From: Stictocephala bisonia
Lineage: Eukaryota; Arthropoda; Insecta; Hemiptera; Membracidae
NCBI GenBank assembly: GCA_035578905.1
Contig: JAQJVL010002588.1
Span: 1 to 64,000 of the forward strand
Direction: 5' to 3'
Length of the DNA: 64,000 bases
In this document: in pieces, positions 1 through 13,137 of the stretch
Numbering within the stretch: position 1 is the first letter of the stretch
Layout: each line of letters opens with the position of its first letter
Notes under the pieces: model-generated
Database searches by the model: none
Seen by the model: only the letters and a program-made list of their open reading frames with translations
What the model was told of the DNA's origin: nothing
Position numbers and translations under genes: made by a program

Positions 1-33
1 TCTGCTAATTATTTATGAACATGTACAACGTTT

Positions 34-135
34 GATAGCCACTGTAGAACACTAATTGATTTATTATTACCAGTTACAACCTTGAGTATTGGTAACTACT
101 GTAGAAAATCAGCTGATTTATTATTATCAGTTACA
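34..135. repeat. two-copy tandem repeat, 57-bp period
   Basis: Two related 45-bp blocks (34-78 and 91-135) share the pattern ACTGTAGAA...GATTTATTATTA.CAGTTACA and are spaced 57 bp apart. No coding potential is seen. This is ordinary AT-rich DNA just before the sequence quality collapses near position 300. Confidence 0.6.
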
Positions 136-1619
136 GGCAAGTAAATTGGCTGAACTTCACTACTGTGTGTTTATATTATACTGTGGCAGATCTGTATATT
201 TGTTCTGAATTGAACAGTTATCAATTTTAAATGACTGTATTTGTTTTAAATTTGTTTGTCATCATGACAATTGTTGCCATAATTTCCATAGATAAAGGGG
301 AAATTTTAATTTAAAAACTTAGTAAAAAAGAAATTATATTAAAATTATTAAACAAGGACCAACGTAAAGTAGAAAGGGGGATTTCCTTTGTATGAATGTT
401 TTTAAAATATAAAAATTTTTTTTTTAAAAAATTATATAAAATTTTCCCCCAAAAAAAAATTTGTTGCGTCATTGTTAAAAAAATTTTTCCTAATTTTTGT
501 GGGTAAAGTTTTTACACGCCAAATGAAAACCCCAAATTTTGTTTGGAAGTACGGGGGAAATTAAAAATACTCAAAAAATAGTCATTTTGTAAGTTAAAAA
601 ATGTAGTTTTTAAAATGGTACTATTAAATTTTAATCAGTAACACAATATGATGAAATTAAAAAATTAAAAATTTCCCTTTTGACGTCGTTTTTGTAGGTC
701 GTTTAAAAAAATTTGTATTTTAATTTAAATTTTCAAGCAGTTGCCGGGGCGAGCTTTTGCTGTCTCCCTTTGAAAATTTTTAATTATACGGTATTTCCCA
801 CTTTTTGGCGTCACGGGTTCTCTGCTATCATTCTAGCGTCACCAATTTTGGGCCCGGACATCGAAATTTGGGCGGGTAATGTGAATACAAAAAATTACGG
901 CATCAGTAAAATTAAAACCCTTTTGTACAGCGGGGTTCGGTCGGGAGGTGGGCGTGTGTTGTAAACCGGGCCGTAGATAATCTTTAGCTAGGGGGAAAAA
1001 TGAATTATATTTTTCATTTTCTTATTGATTTTACCCCAATTAAAATTTTATTTTTTTAAAAAACTATTATTTAGGTGAAATTGGGAAAACCAAATTTCCC
1101 CTGCTTACCCCAAAAACCTGTTAAATTAAAAAAAAAGTTTTTAGAGTTTAAAAACATATACTGGGGAATAAAAAAAAAAATTTGGGATATTTTTCTTCAA
1201 TTTATCTTTCCCGATTCAGGTATTTTTTTTTTAAACTGCCCTTTATGAACTTTTTAAGAACTGGAATTTTTTGATTCGATTTAGGGGGGGGGCATACATC
1301 TCTTTTTAAAATTTTGGGACTAAAATCCATTTTTTTTTAAATTAGATTTTGTTTTTAAAAAATTATAAACCTTACATCTTTCCCCTTTTCCCCTCGCCGT
1401 GGCCTTTTTTTTCGAAAAAATACGCTTGGGTAATGTAGCCCCCCCGTCTGACATACTTGCAGAAAAAATTTAACCCTTCCTTTACACCCGAATGCGTACT
1501 TTTAAATAGGGGGTTTCGCCCTACCCCCAAAATTTTACACTTAGTGAAAATAGCCATTTTTTTTTTCCCCCCCCTCACGAAAGGTTTTGCCCTTTCTGCC
1601 ATCCCAAAATCTTACAGGG

Positions 1620-2180
1620 TATATACCCCCCCCACCCTCTCATACGGGTCCCATGAAAGTACATTTTAGTATTTAATCAACCCCACACATAAAACTTTTT
1701 TCCCCTTTCCCCACCCCCAAAAAAACAAGTACATTTGGTTATAACCAACCACCCACCCATACAATATAGGGGGGAAGAAACAACCATCCTCACATTTACT
1801 ACAAGGGGTTTCTAAATCATCCCCCACCGTTTAAAAAGCCGGGGGAAATTGCCCCCCCTTTTTTACTAGCACAAAACACCCGGTTTTTAAAAACCACCAA
1901 CTTTTTCGTACATTTGCTATTGACCCTCCCACCCTCTCATACTCGTACTGTTGTACCCCAACCCCCGAAACACGCAAAAAGCACACGAAACATTTCACAC
2001 GCCGCGCCCCGTGCTGGGCCCCGCGCGCGAAACACAAAAAACACACAAAACACTTACTAAAGGGGTATTAAAAAGAAAACCTACCCCCCCCATGCACGTA
2101 TAATGAAAATTCCGACCCACCCCCCCCAAAACACGTCCCAATGCTACGGCCCCAAACCCCCCCAAGCACTATAGTGAGGG
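1620..2180 (-). repeat. smeared G-rich minisatellite relics (C-rich on +)
   Basis: C-rich blocks such as CCACCCTCTCATACGGGT (about 1,632), ACCACCCACCCATACAAT (about 1,748) and CCACCCTCTCATACTCGTAC (about 1,930) look like the reverse complement of the GTACGTGTATGGGTGGG units seen cleanly at 52.9-53.3 kb, blurred by the base smearing. The assignment is by eye. Confidence 0.4.
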
Positions 2181-4102
2181 AAGTTTGGGGGGGGTCGGGT
2201 CCCTTTAAGTTTAAAGAAAGGTAGGGGGAATCAATACGACTTTTTTTGGTTTGGGTGGGCGGTTGGGTTTCCAGGGGGGCATTTTAAATAAATTTTTGTG
2301 GCTCAATAGCAAAACCCACAGCGTCAACGCTCGCTTCGCTGCTCTTTTAAAACGGGAAACTTCCCCCTTCTCATAAAACACAATGTCCCCCGGGCCTATC
2401 CCGAAAATCGCCAGCATTTCCCAAAATTCCTTTAAAAATCTCACCCCCCTGGGTCTGCTTTAGTGAAAAAAAGGGTTTTTTGCATGGTTTTTTACATTTT
2501 TGATTGACCAACGTTGCCAAAATTTTTTAATGATAATAAAAAAAGCAAATAAAGAAAAAATATTATTGATTTGGGTATGTTATTTCTGCCTATGTTTTAT
2601 AAAAAAACGGCTTGAGATTAGAATGGCGGAACAGATCTAAGGGGAAACTTTTTTAAAATACATATTACTCCCCCAAGTCGAGTTTTTTTTTTTAAATTTA
2701 ATCGATATTTTTAAGAAGCTTTCAAAAAAATTTAGAAAAAATGAAAATTTTTAAACTTAGCTCTTTTTTTTTTTAAAGGTTTAATATAGTTCGTCCCATA
2801 ACAGTAGCCCTTGTGAGATCTAAAGACCCTTCGGGCATAGTTTTTTTTAAATTTTTTTAACTTTTTTGGAGTATTTGCTTTATAAATATCGTTTTGTTTT
2901 TATATTGGCTTAAAAGGGCCTTAAATTATAAACCAAAGGGGTAATTTTTAAATCTTTTTATTAAAATCATTTTTTTTTTTTCCCCGGGAAAAACATAGAT
3001 TCAAAAATTTTGGATTTTCTGAAATCCAAAATTTGGAAAACCCCAACGTACTCTATACCCACCCTTTATAGTTCCAAAGAAAAGGGAAAAATAAAAGGAC
3101 CTGTATAAAAAAAACAGGGGTTAATTTTAAATTTTAAAAAATACTACTGTTTTTAACGAGTAAAAGTCATAAAAGAACGATTAGTAAACAATAAAAAAAA
3201 AACCAACTACGGGAAAAAGTATTCAACAATTATTCCATTAAATAAAAAATAGTATTTCAAAGCGAATAAAACAAAAAAATATTTTTATGTTTACGAAAAT
3301 TTTGGCATAAAAAAAAAAACGGGTTCTTAATATCATAATAAAAAATTTGGGTTTTTTTTTATTTACTAAAATTTTGCAAACCAACAAAAGGCCATTTTCG
3401 TAAAAACCAAAAAAAAATTTTTTTTAAAAACTTTTAAAATGTATTAATGTATTAATATCAATACCAAATACTTTAAAAAAAGAATTGTAGGCGCCCTGAA
3501 AATTTAAAATACCTGTTTTGTAACACATTATCTTCGTTCCTACTCAAATAACAAAATCAAAGGGTTACGGGCAAGTTTAAAAAGGGAACATTTTTAGAAA
3601 AATTAGAAATATTCCTCTTTCACTGACTACCCTTCTAAACCGGAAAACGAATAAGACAAAAAAACTCAAATGTTTAATGATTTTACCTTTTTAAACATAA
3701 AAACCATCCCCCAATGGGTAATGTGAAAAAACTTTTATTAAATTTTTACGGCCCAAATTAAAAATTTTTCAAAAGGGTTTTAAAGACCCCAATAATAAAC
3801 AGGCAAGAAAACCGAAAAAAATATTAACGAAATAAGGGGACTTAACATAACTTTCACCCCAATAGGGATTGGGGGTGGACATTTTTTAATCGCCCAATCT
3901 TAAACCCTTTAAAGGCTTTTTCATAGTTCATGATTTTTTAATTTTCCCCCAGAGTTAAGTCTTTTTAAAATTTTCAGTTTTTAATTCATAATTTTCTTCG
4001 CTCAAATCACTACGTTTCCCTCCTTTTTAATTTTTTTAAAAAATCATCAAAGCACTTTGTTAAACCTTTTTGAATCACCAAAAATTTTATTTTTAAAAAT
4101 TT

Positions 4103-4435
4103 TTGAAAACCCTGTTGGGCATGAAAGGCCAAAAAGGGGCTTTAAAAATCAAAAATGTTCCCAAATATATTACAAAACAAAATCTCTTTAATTTACTTGA
4201 TTCTTACCCAAAACGAATATGTTTAAAACCCAATTTTTTAAATGTCAAAAACCGAGAAGAAACTTTTTATAAGCTAGGTTTTGTAACTTTTTCTTCATAT
4301 TTGGCATTGTATTCTTTCTCTAATAATATTTTTAATTTAAGTGGGTGTGTCAAAAAAAAGACGAAAAAGAATTTTTGGGTTTTTCCCCTTTTCCCGTTAA
4401 AAGATTACTTCCCCTCCCCTTTAGGTTCTTTTTAA
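4103..4435 (+). CDS. possible RRM-like exon in smeared sequence
   Basis: This 110-codon open frame lies inside the low-quality stretch. Residues about 14-20 (LKIKNVP) and 57-63 (KLGFVTF) sit where the RNP2 and RNP1 strands of an RNA-recognition motif would be, with a helix-like segment (KQNLFNLLDSYPK) between them. The spacing, about 40 residues, and a following NNIFNLSGC segment are loosely reminiscent of the RRM of Serrate/Ars2-type proteins, but that is a guess from memory of the fold. Only about 80 residues look domain-like; the C-terminal part is probably noise or intron. The start codon is not credible as a true start, and no splice sites can be trusted here. It could equally be a chance ORF in AT-rich smear. 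Confidence 0.2.
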   Translation: MKTLLGMKGQKGALKIKNVPKYITKQNLFNLLDSYPKRICLKPNFLNVKNREETFYKLGFVTFSSYLALYSFSNNIFNLSGCVKKKTKKNFWVFPLFPLKDYFPSPLGSF

Positions 4436-5204
4436 GGGGTTCTGTAATATCCCCCTTGATTCCAAAGACTTTTAAAGGTTTGTTTTTAAATTTCTTTTTA
4501 TGACTTTTAAATGTTATTCTTCTTACTGGCTTCTTGTGGGAACGGGTTTGTTTATCTGGAAACAGCCCAAACCCTCAAAACCGGTTTGTTATTTTTAAAA
4601 TATTTGTTTTTTTTTTCATTCAAAACACTGTAAAATCAAAATTATTTAAAAACCCCTTTTCATTTTAGGCTTTTTATTTTTTAAAAATGCGTGGTTGATG
4701 GGAAAAATTTTTTCCTAAAAGCTTTTTTAAATTTTTTTAAAATTTTTTTTGTTTACCAAAAAAAGGGGTATCAATTACAATAAACATTGTTTTTTTCCCC
4801 TTTATAAGGTTGAAAAAATTAATTATTTGGCCTTGTTGTAATAATTTTTTCCCAATATAAAATTTACGAAAAAATTAATTCCATATTTTGTAAGAAACCG
4901 CAGGGAATTTTATACTGATTTTTTTAAAAATTTTTTTAAAAATTTAAATTTTATAAGGGGTTTCATGGGCCCTTTTTATTTTCTTAGAAAAGAACCTTCA
5001 AACCCCGGGTTCCCCAAAATTTTCGCGCCGAAAAAACGTCGCATTTCAAAACCCACTGGCTCGGGGGAGATGGCCCCGTCGGGGGCATGTCAGCTCCCCC
5101 CCCGGGGAAAACGTGCCGCCTCTGGGTTACGGGCCCTTTGGGGGAAACCGTCACGGTTTTTAATTTTATTTTGGGGTTTTTGTTGATTTTGGTTCTTTAA
5201 AACC

Positions 5205-5345
5205 AAATTTTAACCAACCTTAACCAAACCGAACCCTAATTTAAAAAAACCGAAAAACCGATTTAAAAAAACCCCAAATTAACCAAGCAAAAAATAACGC
5301 AACCCTTTTCCCAAAAACCTTTAACTTAACCTAACTTATAAATTT
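5205..5345. repeat. degenerate CCTAA-like tract (smeared)
   Basis: A run rich in AACC, CTTAACC, ACCCTAA and AACCTAACTT words follows a GC-rich block at about 4,990-5,160. It may be a blurred (AACCT)n tract of the insect-telomere type that is often interspersed in arthropod genomes, but the smearing prevents a firm call. Confidence 0.2.
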
Positions 5346-6314
5346 CCCCAAAACCTGGTCTATCTTAACAGAACGTAACTTTAAAATGAAATCGGCCTTT
5401 TCTGGGCTAAGGTTTTCAAATTGGCAAAGACCTTGTCATATTCGAATAAAGGAAAAATTTTCCCGCACAATTTTAGTACCCATTTCACTTACTTATGGAA
5501 ATTTTTTTTTTCCTTTTTCTTTATTCTCAAATTTTTTGCGGCTTTTCACAAAAAAAGATCATACCCCTTGTTTTTTTTAAAGCTACTACAAAAAAAACTT
5601 GTCAACAAAAAAATTCGACAAGACCTTTGCTCTTTTAAATTTTCCCTTAAATTCATTTGCATGAACATTTATTGCATTGTGAACCCCTTACTCGGGCCGC
5701 TTCAAAAGGCTTATTTTCCAGTTTTAGACCAATACAACTTGCGTGCCCTTTTGGGGGATCATTTAACAGTGCCCACTAAATTAAATTATACACTCTTTGA
5801 TCAACTTTTTGTGGCAAAACCCGAGATAAATTGGGGTTTGGCCCAACTGATAATTTTGGGTTTAACAACCCTTTTGTTAACTTGACAAGCAATTACATAT
5901 TTTGAACCCGCGTCACTCAAGTTTTGGAAAGTACCCCCATTTCCCTGGAAAACATTGTATCGGGGATAACCCGAAACCGGTAGCCCTGAACCGCGATAGT
6001 CCGAACGGGCCGATGGGTTAGGATTTCCCCCTCCCGGTCTTCGAAAAAAAAGCGGTTTTTTTTTAAAAAATCGAGAGTTGAAATTTTTGGAAAAAGGGCC
6101 CTAGTGCCCCTTTACTTTTGTTCAAAATTACTGTAATGTTCGTGGCTTTACGTAAAATTTTTCAAAATGTAAATCTAAGCTTTTAAACCACATTTTTAAA
6201 CTCGGGGCGTTTTTTATGCAAAAAACCAGCATTTTTAATAAAAAACCTTGATAACCCGAACGATTTGAAAAAACCGAACCTATTACATCGTATTTGAAAG
6301 GGGGGGGGCCGGGT

Positions 6315-6510
6315 TTGGTCAACGCTATTGTACCTGTAGGGGGGGGTGGGGGGGGTCAACACTATTGTATATGGGTGGGCGGGTGGGGAAAACACCATTG
6401 ACGTGTAGGGGGGACGGGTAGGTCAACATATTTTTTCGTAAAAAGGGTGGGGGGGTGGGCCCAAACCCACTGTACGTGATAGGTGGGCGGGAGGGTCAAC
6501 ACCACGGGCC
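6315..6510 (+). repeat. smeared G-rich minisatellite
   Basis: At least four blurred units alternate GGGTGGG-type cores with TCAACACTATTGTA or CCCACTGTACGTG-type spacers. The spacers match the clean minisatellite inside the polymerase B gene (52,886-53,282). A further single unit is at about 7,915-7,955. This is evidence that the bad stretch derives from the same genome and repeat families. Confidence 0.5.
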
Positions 6511-9500
6511 CCTGTATTTACATAAAAAACTGTTCATACTTTTTCTAAAAAAATTTCAGTGAAAAAATTTTGTTTTCAAAAAAAAAAATTAATTTTGGTT
6601 TTGCAAAATTTTAAAATTTTTGACTGGGAAATAAAAATTTTTTTAATGGGGATAGGAAACAAAATTTGGTGATACCAAAATTTTTCTTTATGTTTTGTTT
6701 TTTAAGGAGGACTCTTGGATTAATCAATTAAAAATTTTAGGGCCTTAGGGCTTGATCAGCACATACACATCATCCCCTTTACAATAAACCAAAATACAAT
6801 TTTCACCCTTGCAAACAAATATTGGGATTACCGCGCCCGGGAAATTTCCCCTTCTTAATTGCGGGGTATTTTTTGAAAAAAAAATTGTTTAGATAGAAAA
6901 ACCGTAAAAAGTTTGGCTTTGAAGCTCGTCAAGCTTCATTTTGTCTTTGGAAAAGGGTTTTTTAGACAATTCATTTTCTCATGTGTCTATTATAATTTAG
7001 TTCAGTGAAAAATCAACTGTCATTTGTTTAGAAAATGGTTTAGAAAGCCCTCGTCAAATGTTGGGGGGGCTATACCCTTGGGTTCTTTTAGTCCGTTAAG
7101 CTTCCGTAAAAAAAGCATAGATTAGTGGCTCCCCAAAGATTCAGGGTTTTTGGGTTTGGGGTTTGAAAAGGCCCTATTGCCCCAAAAAGGTGGTTTTTAA
7201 AACACTAGTAAAAGGTATTTTTGAAATGGGGGGGGGTTAGGGGGCTCTTTTGAATATCGAGTGGAAATCCCATGATTTAAATTAAAAGTTTGTAAAATTT
7301 TAATGAATATGAAAGGCGGGGGCTGGGGGTTTGTTAAATTTAAAGCAAAACATGGAAAGAAAACTTCGGCCTTGCCATTTTTTAAGGGAAAAAGGGAAAG
7401 GGGTTTTGTCACCTCTAAAGTTTGTTTTAAACAAAAACAACAACAAAAAAAAAAATTTAACCCAAAAGGGAAAGTTTTTTTTTTAGGTTTCATAAACGCC
7501 CGATTAAAATCAAATCCCATTTAGGAAAATATAATGTGGTTTCTCTACAGAAAACAATTTTTCTTTCCCGGAAATTTTGGGGCCCAAAATTTATTCTAAA
7601 AAAATGCAATGGAAAGCCCTTTTAAACGGAGGTGCTGCGTTGTAGGGGGGGGGGAAAGCAGGATCACATAAACTTTTTCAGAAAAAAAATTTGTGAACAA
7701 ACCCTTTTTGACCCCAAGAAAATTTTTTATAAAAAAAAGTTTTCCCATTTTACAAAATATTTAAAATTTTGGTCTTTTTTCCGATCCAAGAAAAACCCAA
7801 TTGTTTGAATTGTAATTGATCTCTCCCCATATAAACTCTTTACCTACCCTACGGCCCCTTCTTTCTTTCTTTTGTACCACTAAATGTGTATTTTGGAAGT
7901 GGGGGGTCGGGTACCTTTGTATGTGAAAGGGGTGGGGGGGTGGGTCCAGTACCACAAATTATCTTTGAAAAATTTTTAAATAAGTTGTCTTGAACACATT
8001 CTTAATACCAAAATTTTTAAAAATATTTTTATGTTTTTTGGGAAATTTTGGGTTTTCCCCGCATTTTTAAGACTTTTCAAAAAAAAATAAAATTTTTTTA
8101 AACCATTTAAAAACTTTTTCACCTAAAGGCCGCTGCCACACTATCCGGTTTCCCGGGCATGCGGCTGAGAGGGACCCCTTTTCGCAGGTGAGCTCATGCT
8201 GCCCGCCCCCGAAATGAAGTTTGACATGACTAATTCACCCACTAGTACTTCAGTTAAACTTGGCGAGTTCTTAGGGAAGTATAAATTAGTAAAAATGATG
8301 GGTCACTGGCTGGGCATGTGTCGGTGTCTACGGGAAAGGGGTTAGTGTGGGTTTTTATGTCTGGGGTTTTCAAGGGGAAAAGGCTAGTGAAATGAAAAAT
8401 TTTGTCTTTATTAGTGGGGCGAAGTTAGAACTTTTTGGGGTCCCTCTTCCACTTAAACCACAAAAAAAATGAGTAAATTTATATGGGGATTAAAAATTCC
8501 CAAAAAAATTGAACCTAATTTTAAATAAAACAAAACACAATAATTTAAAAGCAAAATTTAAATGTTACATAGTACATTATAAACTATGAATAAATTTTTT
8601 AATTTTTAAAGGTTCATTCACTACTTCTTTTAAACCCTGGTTCGCTCACTTGAAACCCCACGCATGCCCGCCAATCCCCCCCATTTACTGCTTTTTCAAG
8701 AAACTTCCCCCTGACCTCCACCCCAAAGCGAGCACGGATTTCTATAACTTTCAAACTATCAGGGAGAATTCCATTTAAACGACATGAAGGGGACAAAAAA
8801 GCAGGGAAATTAAAAATTCGTAGTTCTATGTTGTGGAAACCCCGATAGAAGTAGAGCAAAAAGGGAAAATTTAGCAACGGCCCCAAGGACGGGCTTTGGG
8901 GGAAACCCTTCGTGTGAGGGAAACCCCCAAACTCGATAAACCCCCCCTGCCCTTACAAGTTGCTGCCTTTCCGGTAAGCTATGCAAAAAACCCAGAAACA
9001 AAACCATCAGGAGAAGCCAACTTTTTTAAATTTTAATGAAAAGTAAAGGACAAAAGGGACACAATCAAAATGTTTTGAAAAATCAAATAAAGTTAAAATA
9101 GTAACGGGCTTTATCCATGGTAGCCTAATGTAAATCAGTGTTTTTAAGAAAGGCATGGGTATTTACTCATTTTGGGAAAACAAAAAGCCAGTTTGATTTT
9201 TCGAAAACATTTGATTTTGATTCAGGTACAATAAAAATTTTTTGGGTTTGTACGACTCGTTCAAGGCATTTGGAGAGGGGGGAAATACACTGATAGGCCA
9301 AAGGTCAAAAGGATTTTCAAGTGAGGAGCAATTTTGAAATTGGAGAAACTACAGAAAAATTTTTCCCATAAAAACGGGAAAAGGAAGTGTTTTAAAAATA
9401 TAAAATTAAATTTTTTTAGTTTTAAATGGGCAGAGTAACATTTTAGTGTTTCTTTAATAAATGGGTTGGGGAATATTTTTCCCCCCCCAAAATTCACCCA

Positions 9501-10949
9501 CGGGACATCCCGGGCCCAGTTTAAGCAGGGTCTTCCTCATTTAAACAGGTGAAAAAAATAAAAGGAGGTTTGGGGGGCCATGTTGGGTTTTCACAATTCA
9601 GAAAACATAACTGCGTGAAACCAGTCATGGCAACGGGGATATTAACGGGGGAAATAAATGAGAAGTTCAATCAAAAAAATTTGGTGGATTCCTGTTTTGA
9701 TTTCCCGTTTCATAGCTACTTAAGTTTGGACCATAATATTTTTGTAGGAAGATTTTGGGGAAAAGGAATTATTATCAAATCGGGATCTTAAAATTTTCTA
9801 ATTTGCTTTGGGTTCTATTTATAGTTGTTTATAAAAAGCCCAGCCCGGGGGCAGTTTTTTGCCCTTTTTAGCACAAAACAAAAAGCGGAGTCTCTTTGTT
9901 TTTGAAATGGGGGAATTTTGATTATTTTAAGCAAAAAAAGAAAAAAAAAATAATTTTTTATTCAAATAGCCAAAGAAGCCGCATAATAGCTTTAAATTAT
10001 AAATCGTACATTTGGTAAAAAAACATTTTAAATTTTGGAAAATTTAAAAATACTTAGAAAAAAATTTAAACCCTTAAATAATACTGACAGAAAGTTTTTT
10101 TAAATTTGCATGTGGGTGGTGGGAAAAATAGGGGAAAGTTTTTTTTTAAAAAATTCCCCATCGCGTAGGGGACAGCCCGGGCCCCAAAACAACTCTTTAA
10201 ATTGTTTTTCAAAAACCGCGCGCTACTCTCGGCCTTTAGAAAACCCGGGAAAGCAAATTTGTAAACCCGGGAAAACCTTACACACCTACTGTTTTTTAAA
10301 TAAAAGGGATGTTTTATGTGAAGGAACTTTGATGTTATGGTTGGGGCGAAGTTTGGGATTTGTGGTCGTTCGGAGTGTCTGAAAGGTTTTCCAAAATATT
10401 TCAAACAAAAAGTACTGATTTTTTATGTAAAAAAAGGAAAAGTAAAAATTCAATTTTTTTGGGAATACTTTTTTTCCCCAAGATATTTTTCAGTAAGAGG
10501 GGAAAATGGCCCCCAAATTTAAAAGCCTTTGTATCCCGGTAAAAGGGCAGATGCATCGGGAGTTGAAGAGGGGGCCTTTTAACAAAAAATACACCAAACT
10601 TAGTTTTTTCGGGACAAAAATCAATTGGTTTTTAAAAATCAAAAAGTTATTATCTATGAAAATTTTCCAAAAAAATTTCCCGGTTACCAGAAAGGGGACG
10701 GGTTAATGAAATTCACCAATAAGCTGAAAGGGGGGCGATAATGATCATAGTTGTTGATAGGAATTCTAGAAACTTTTTTTTGGGTTTTATTTATTGTCAG
10801 ACGGTTATGGAAAAAAAATTTAAAAGAAGAAATACTAAAACTTCTTGAAAAAGTCTCTTAAAGTTGTGATCGTTTTTCCCCATTTAAATTTCCCAGAGCG
10901 AAATGTCCGAAATTTTTAAAAACCCCCCCAACCCCTACTTCCTTCTTTG

Positions 10950-13137
10950 AATATTTTCTTTGGCAAGCCCATTAATATTTTTTTTTTATAAAAAAAAAAC
11001 AATACAGGCCCAAGCACCGCCCCCTTGACAAACCCCCTTTAAAAGAATAAAAGAAACAAGTTTTACCCCTTTTTGATATATTTAAATTAGGGTTCACAAA
11101 CGGAATTTTTTTACTGACAAAACTTTTCCCCCGAAAGACATGTGTTAATCCAAAAAGGGGGAAATTCCTTTTTTCCCAAGCCGGTCAAATTTTTGGTTTT
11201 CAAAAAGGTCATGACCACCATGTCAAAGGCTTAAATTTAAGTCGAAAAAGTGTCCAATGACTTTGTTCCTGTATCTAGGGGCTTTGGGAAATAGACAAAA
11301 ACTAAGAAGTTTACAGCGTCCCCTTGTGGGTTTTCCCTTTAGAAACCCAAAAACTGCTCCCTTGATTACAATGTTTTTTTTTCCCCAAATAAAGAAAAAC
11401 AATCTAGACAAGAACACTCTTTCCAAGACTTTTGGGCAATGTTGAAAAGGGTGTTGGCCTGTTTTTTCTGCAATTCCCTTTTTTCCCTTTTTATTTTATT
11501 TGATCGAATTTTTGAAGGGTTTAAGAAAAACCCGGAAATTTTCCATTTTCAAAGACAAGAATGAGAAATTATTTAAAAATTCATTGCCCCTTCTCAAAAA
11601 TTATGAAGAGTTTTCTTTCTGATTTCCCGGGAAATGTTTAAAATTTCAGAGCCAGGATCTCTATTTTACCTCTTCTTTTTGTATTTTCGGAAAGGGGAAA
11701 TTTAGGGAAAAAATGTAATTTTTTGGGGGGTCAAATTGCAATTTTATTAGATGGATAAACCCTTATTGATCCTGATTTTGATTAGAGTCGAGAGGGCCCC
11801 TAAAAAAGGGAGGAAAACGATTTAAAAAATTGTCACTATTTTAATAAGGGTCCTTTAAATTTTTTCATTTCTTTTTTGCCTTTCTTCACTAATTAGGTAA
11901 ATTTGGGGTTTGGAAATTAAGAGATTTTTTTGATTTGGGAAAAATTTACAACTTTTGGGACTTTTCTTCAAAATACATTTATTTTGGGGTTAGATGAAGG
12001 TGAATTTTACTGGTGCGCCTTGATTTACATTTGCCCCAACTCTTTTTTTAAAAAGGTGTCTAAATTCCCCTTTTTACTAAACTCTTGAGGTTTGGTTAAA
12101 GCCCAAGATTTTTTTTTTTCTAAATAAATTTCCCAAAAAATTTCCTCTTTTCCAGTGCCCAAGTCCCCTTTCAAGTAAAATTTTTCTCCCTGTTTTTTTT
12201 TTTAAAAATGTTTTTTTGTTTTTAATGGAAAGGGAAAATGTCAAACAATTGTCTTAAACCCCGCAAAAAATTTCATTAAACCCAAAATTAAAATTTCCGG
12301 GCGCCAAAAAAAACAGAGTTCCAAGATTCCCTTTTAAAAATTTTTTAAAAAATTTGGGAATTTTTTCATCGTAAATTTTGCTCTAAAAAACCAAAAATTC
12401 CTGGAAACTTTTTAATGGATCTGGAAAAGAGAAAGTGAGAATAGCTTCCAAACATGTGGTAAATTTTAATGCAGCTAAAAACAATTGACTATGTATATGA
12501 GATTCTTGGAGGGGTTTTCGTGAATATGTTATAATTGAGGACTTGGTGTTTTTAAATTTTTTTTTACCCCAAAGTTTGCCCTGAGATTGTTTTTTCTAAA
12601 ACCCAAAAAAACCTTTGACAATGAAGGGTAAAAAAATACCAAATTTGCAAAGGGGCCCATCACTCAAAACAAAAATATTTAAAAGCCCGGCCAAATTTGA
12701 CAACTTAGGCATGGATCCAACCGAAAAACAGTAAAGGGACATTGCGTTAAGCTTCAATTTCATTGTTTGATCCTTCCCGGGAAATTTTTAAAGATTTTTT
12801 TGGAATTTAAAAAAGATTGAACCTTAAAGCCAGCTTTTATGACAGTAGCTTTCTGAACAGAAAGGGAAACCATCTAATTGCTCATACCCCGAGGGTCATT
12901 TTAGCAAAGAATGCAAATCCCCCCCCCTTTCCCTTTTAGATCTCGGCAATATGCCGGAAACCCCGTGTTTTTCCAGGTAGAGGGGAAAAAATCAAATTTT
13001 TCTTGTTTAAGATTATGTCCTGAAAAGACAAATTTATCAGGACTTTCCCACTTTAAAAGGGTGAAATTTCCTGTGGGTCTTTGTTTTTTTCTGATTCCAC
13101 ATATGTTTTGATGGAAGATTCTAAAGGATGAGGACAT
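10950..13137 (-). pseudogene. LINE ORF2 (endonuclease and RT), smeared
   Basis: On the minus strand, 13,137-12,901 reads as the start of an apurinic-type endonuclease domain of a non-LTR retrotransposon: FHQNICGIR near the N-terminus and GKGGGICIL about 60 residues later. About 1.9 kb downstream, 11,017-10,997 reads VLGPVLF, the reverse-transcriptase signature normally preceded by PQGS; the flanking bases are visibly blurred forms of that motif. Order and spacing fit one ORF2 of a Jockey/CR1-like LINE, which copies its own RNA into nicked target DNA. The catalytic YADD box and C-terminus could not be recovered. Frame changes here are probably sequence error rather than decay, so intactness cannot be judged. 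Confidence 0.55.
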
